In this document: positions 63,913-64,000 of the stretch, piece by piece
How the letters are laid out: each line of letters opens with the position of its first letter
How positions within the stretch are numbered: the stretch's first letter is position 1
Assembly: GCF_020283565.1 (NCBI RefSeq)
Contig: NC_060059.1
Span: forward strand, 34,398,838-34,462,837
Direction: 5' to 3'
Length of the DNA stretch: 64,000 nucleotides
From: Trifolium pratense
Taxonomy: Eukaryota > Streptophyta > Magnoliopsida > Fabales > Fabaceae
Program-made: the position numbers and the translations under genes
Notes under the pieces: generated by a model
The model's input: the letters and a program-made list of their open reading frames with translations, nothing else
The model's database searches: none
Told to the model about the DNA's origin: nothing

Positions 63913-64000
63913 AAATCTCAACTAACTGAACCGACTAAAATAACAAAAAAAAAAAAAAACTAATTGGACTAACAGTTACTTAAGAATCCCTCATGGAAAC

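Overview
This is a stretch of a plant nuclear genome: AT-rich, with long intron-split genes, chloroplast-targeted and receptor-kinase genes and many transposon remnants. The protein sequences and the MITE and SINE types look like those of a papilionoid legume such as Medicago. That organism call is inference from gene and repeat style, not proof.

Left part (1-21.4 kb). After a possible last exon of an upstream gene, one large gene fills 3397-20384 on the + strand. It is an organellar DNA gyrase subunit A of 27 exons that join in frame to 937 codons. Its introns hold two Ty3/gypsy-type LTR remnants, a 660-bp inverted-repeat element, a diverged tandem duplication and one GC-AG intron. A foldback element ends 125 bp before its start codon.

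Middle part (21.4-38.5 kb). A LINE relic and a MITE are followed by a DUF7054-type small protein gene (- strand), a 1-kb hAT element with a perfect 8-bp target duplication, a single-C2-domain protein of the CAR type (+), another LINE relic, and a Bet v 1/major-latex-protein gene (-). Next comes a repeat-rich block holding a SINE with a long target duplication, a perfect 330-bp tandem duplication and a 684-bp Mutator-type foldback element with a 9-bp target duplication. A six-exon gene (+) then encodes a multi-pass membrane protein with a CREST-hydrolase-like residue pattern.

Right part (38.9-64 kb). This is a cluster of LRK10-like (GUB_WAK ectodomain) receptor kinases: two C-terminal kinase fragments, one long copy carrying a 2-bp deletion in the kinase C-lobe (all - strand), and one intact 612-residue gene (+). 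CACTA and Copia fragments lie among the broken copies. Between the two long kinase genes is a nested stack of four transposons (46.2-48.35 kb) and a repeated motif with W-box cores. The window ends with a ten-exon plant O-fucosyltransferase-family gene (-) and a gene-free, MITE-containing tail.

The genes are mostly unrelated housekeeping or defence-type loci and form no operon-like unit. I found no previously undescribed multi-gene system. The most unusual structures are the transposon nest, the kinase cluster with decayed copies, and the foldback elements with readable target duplications.
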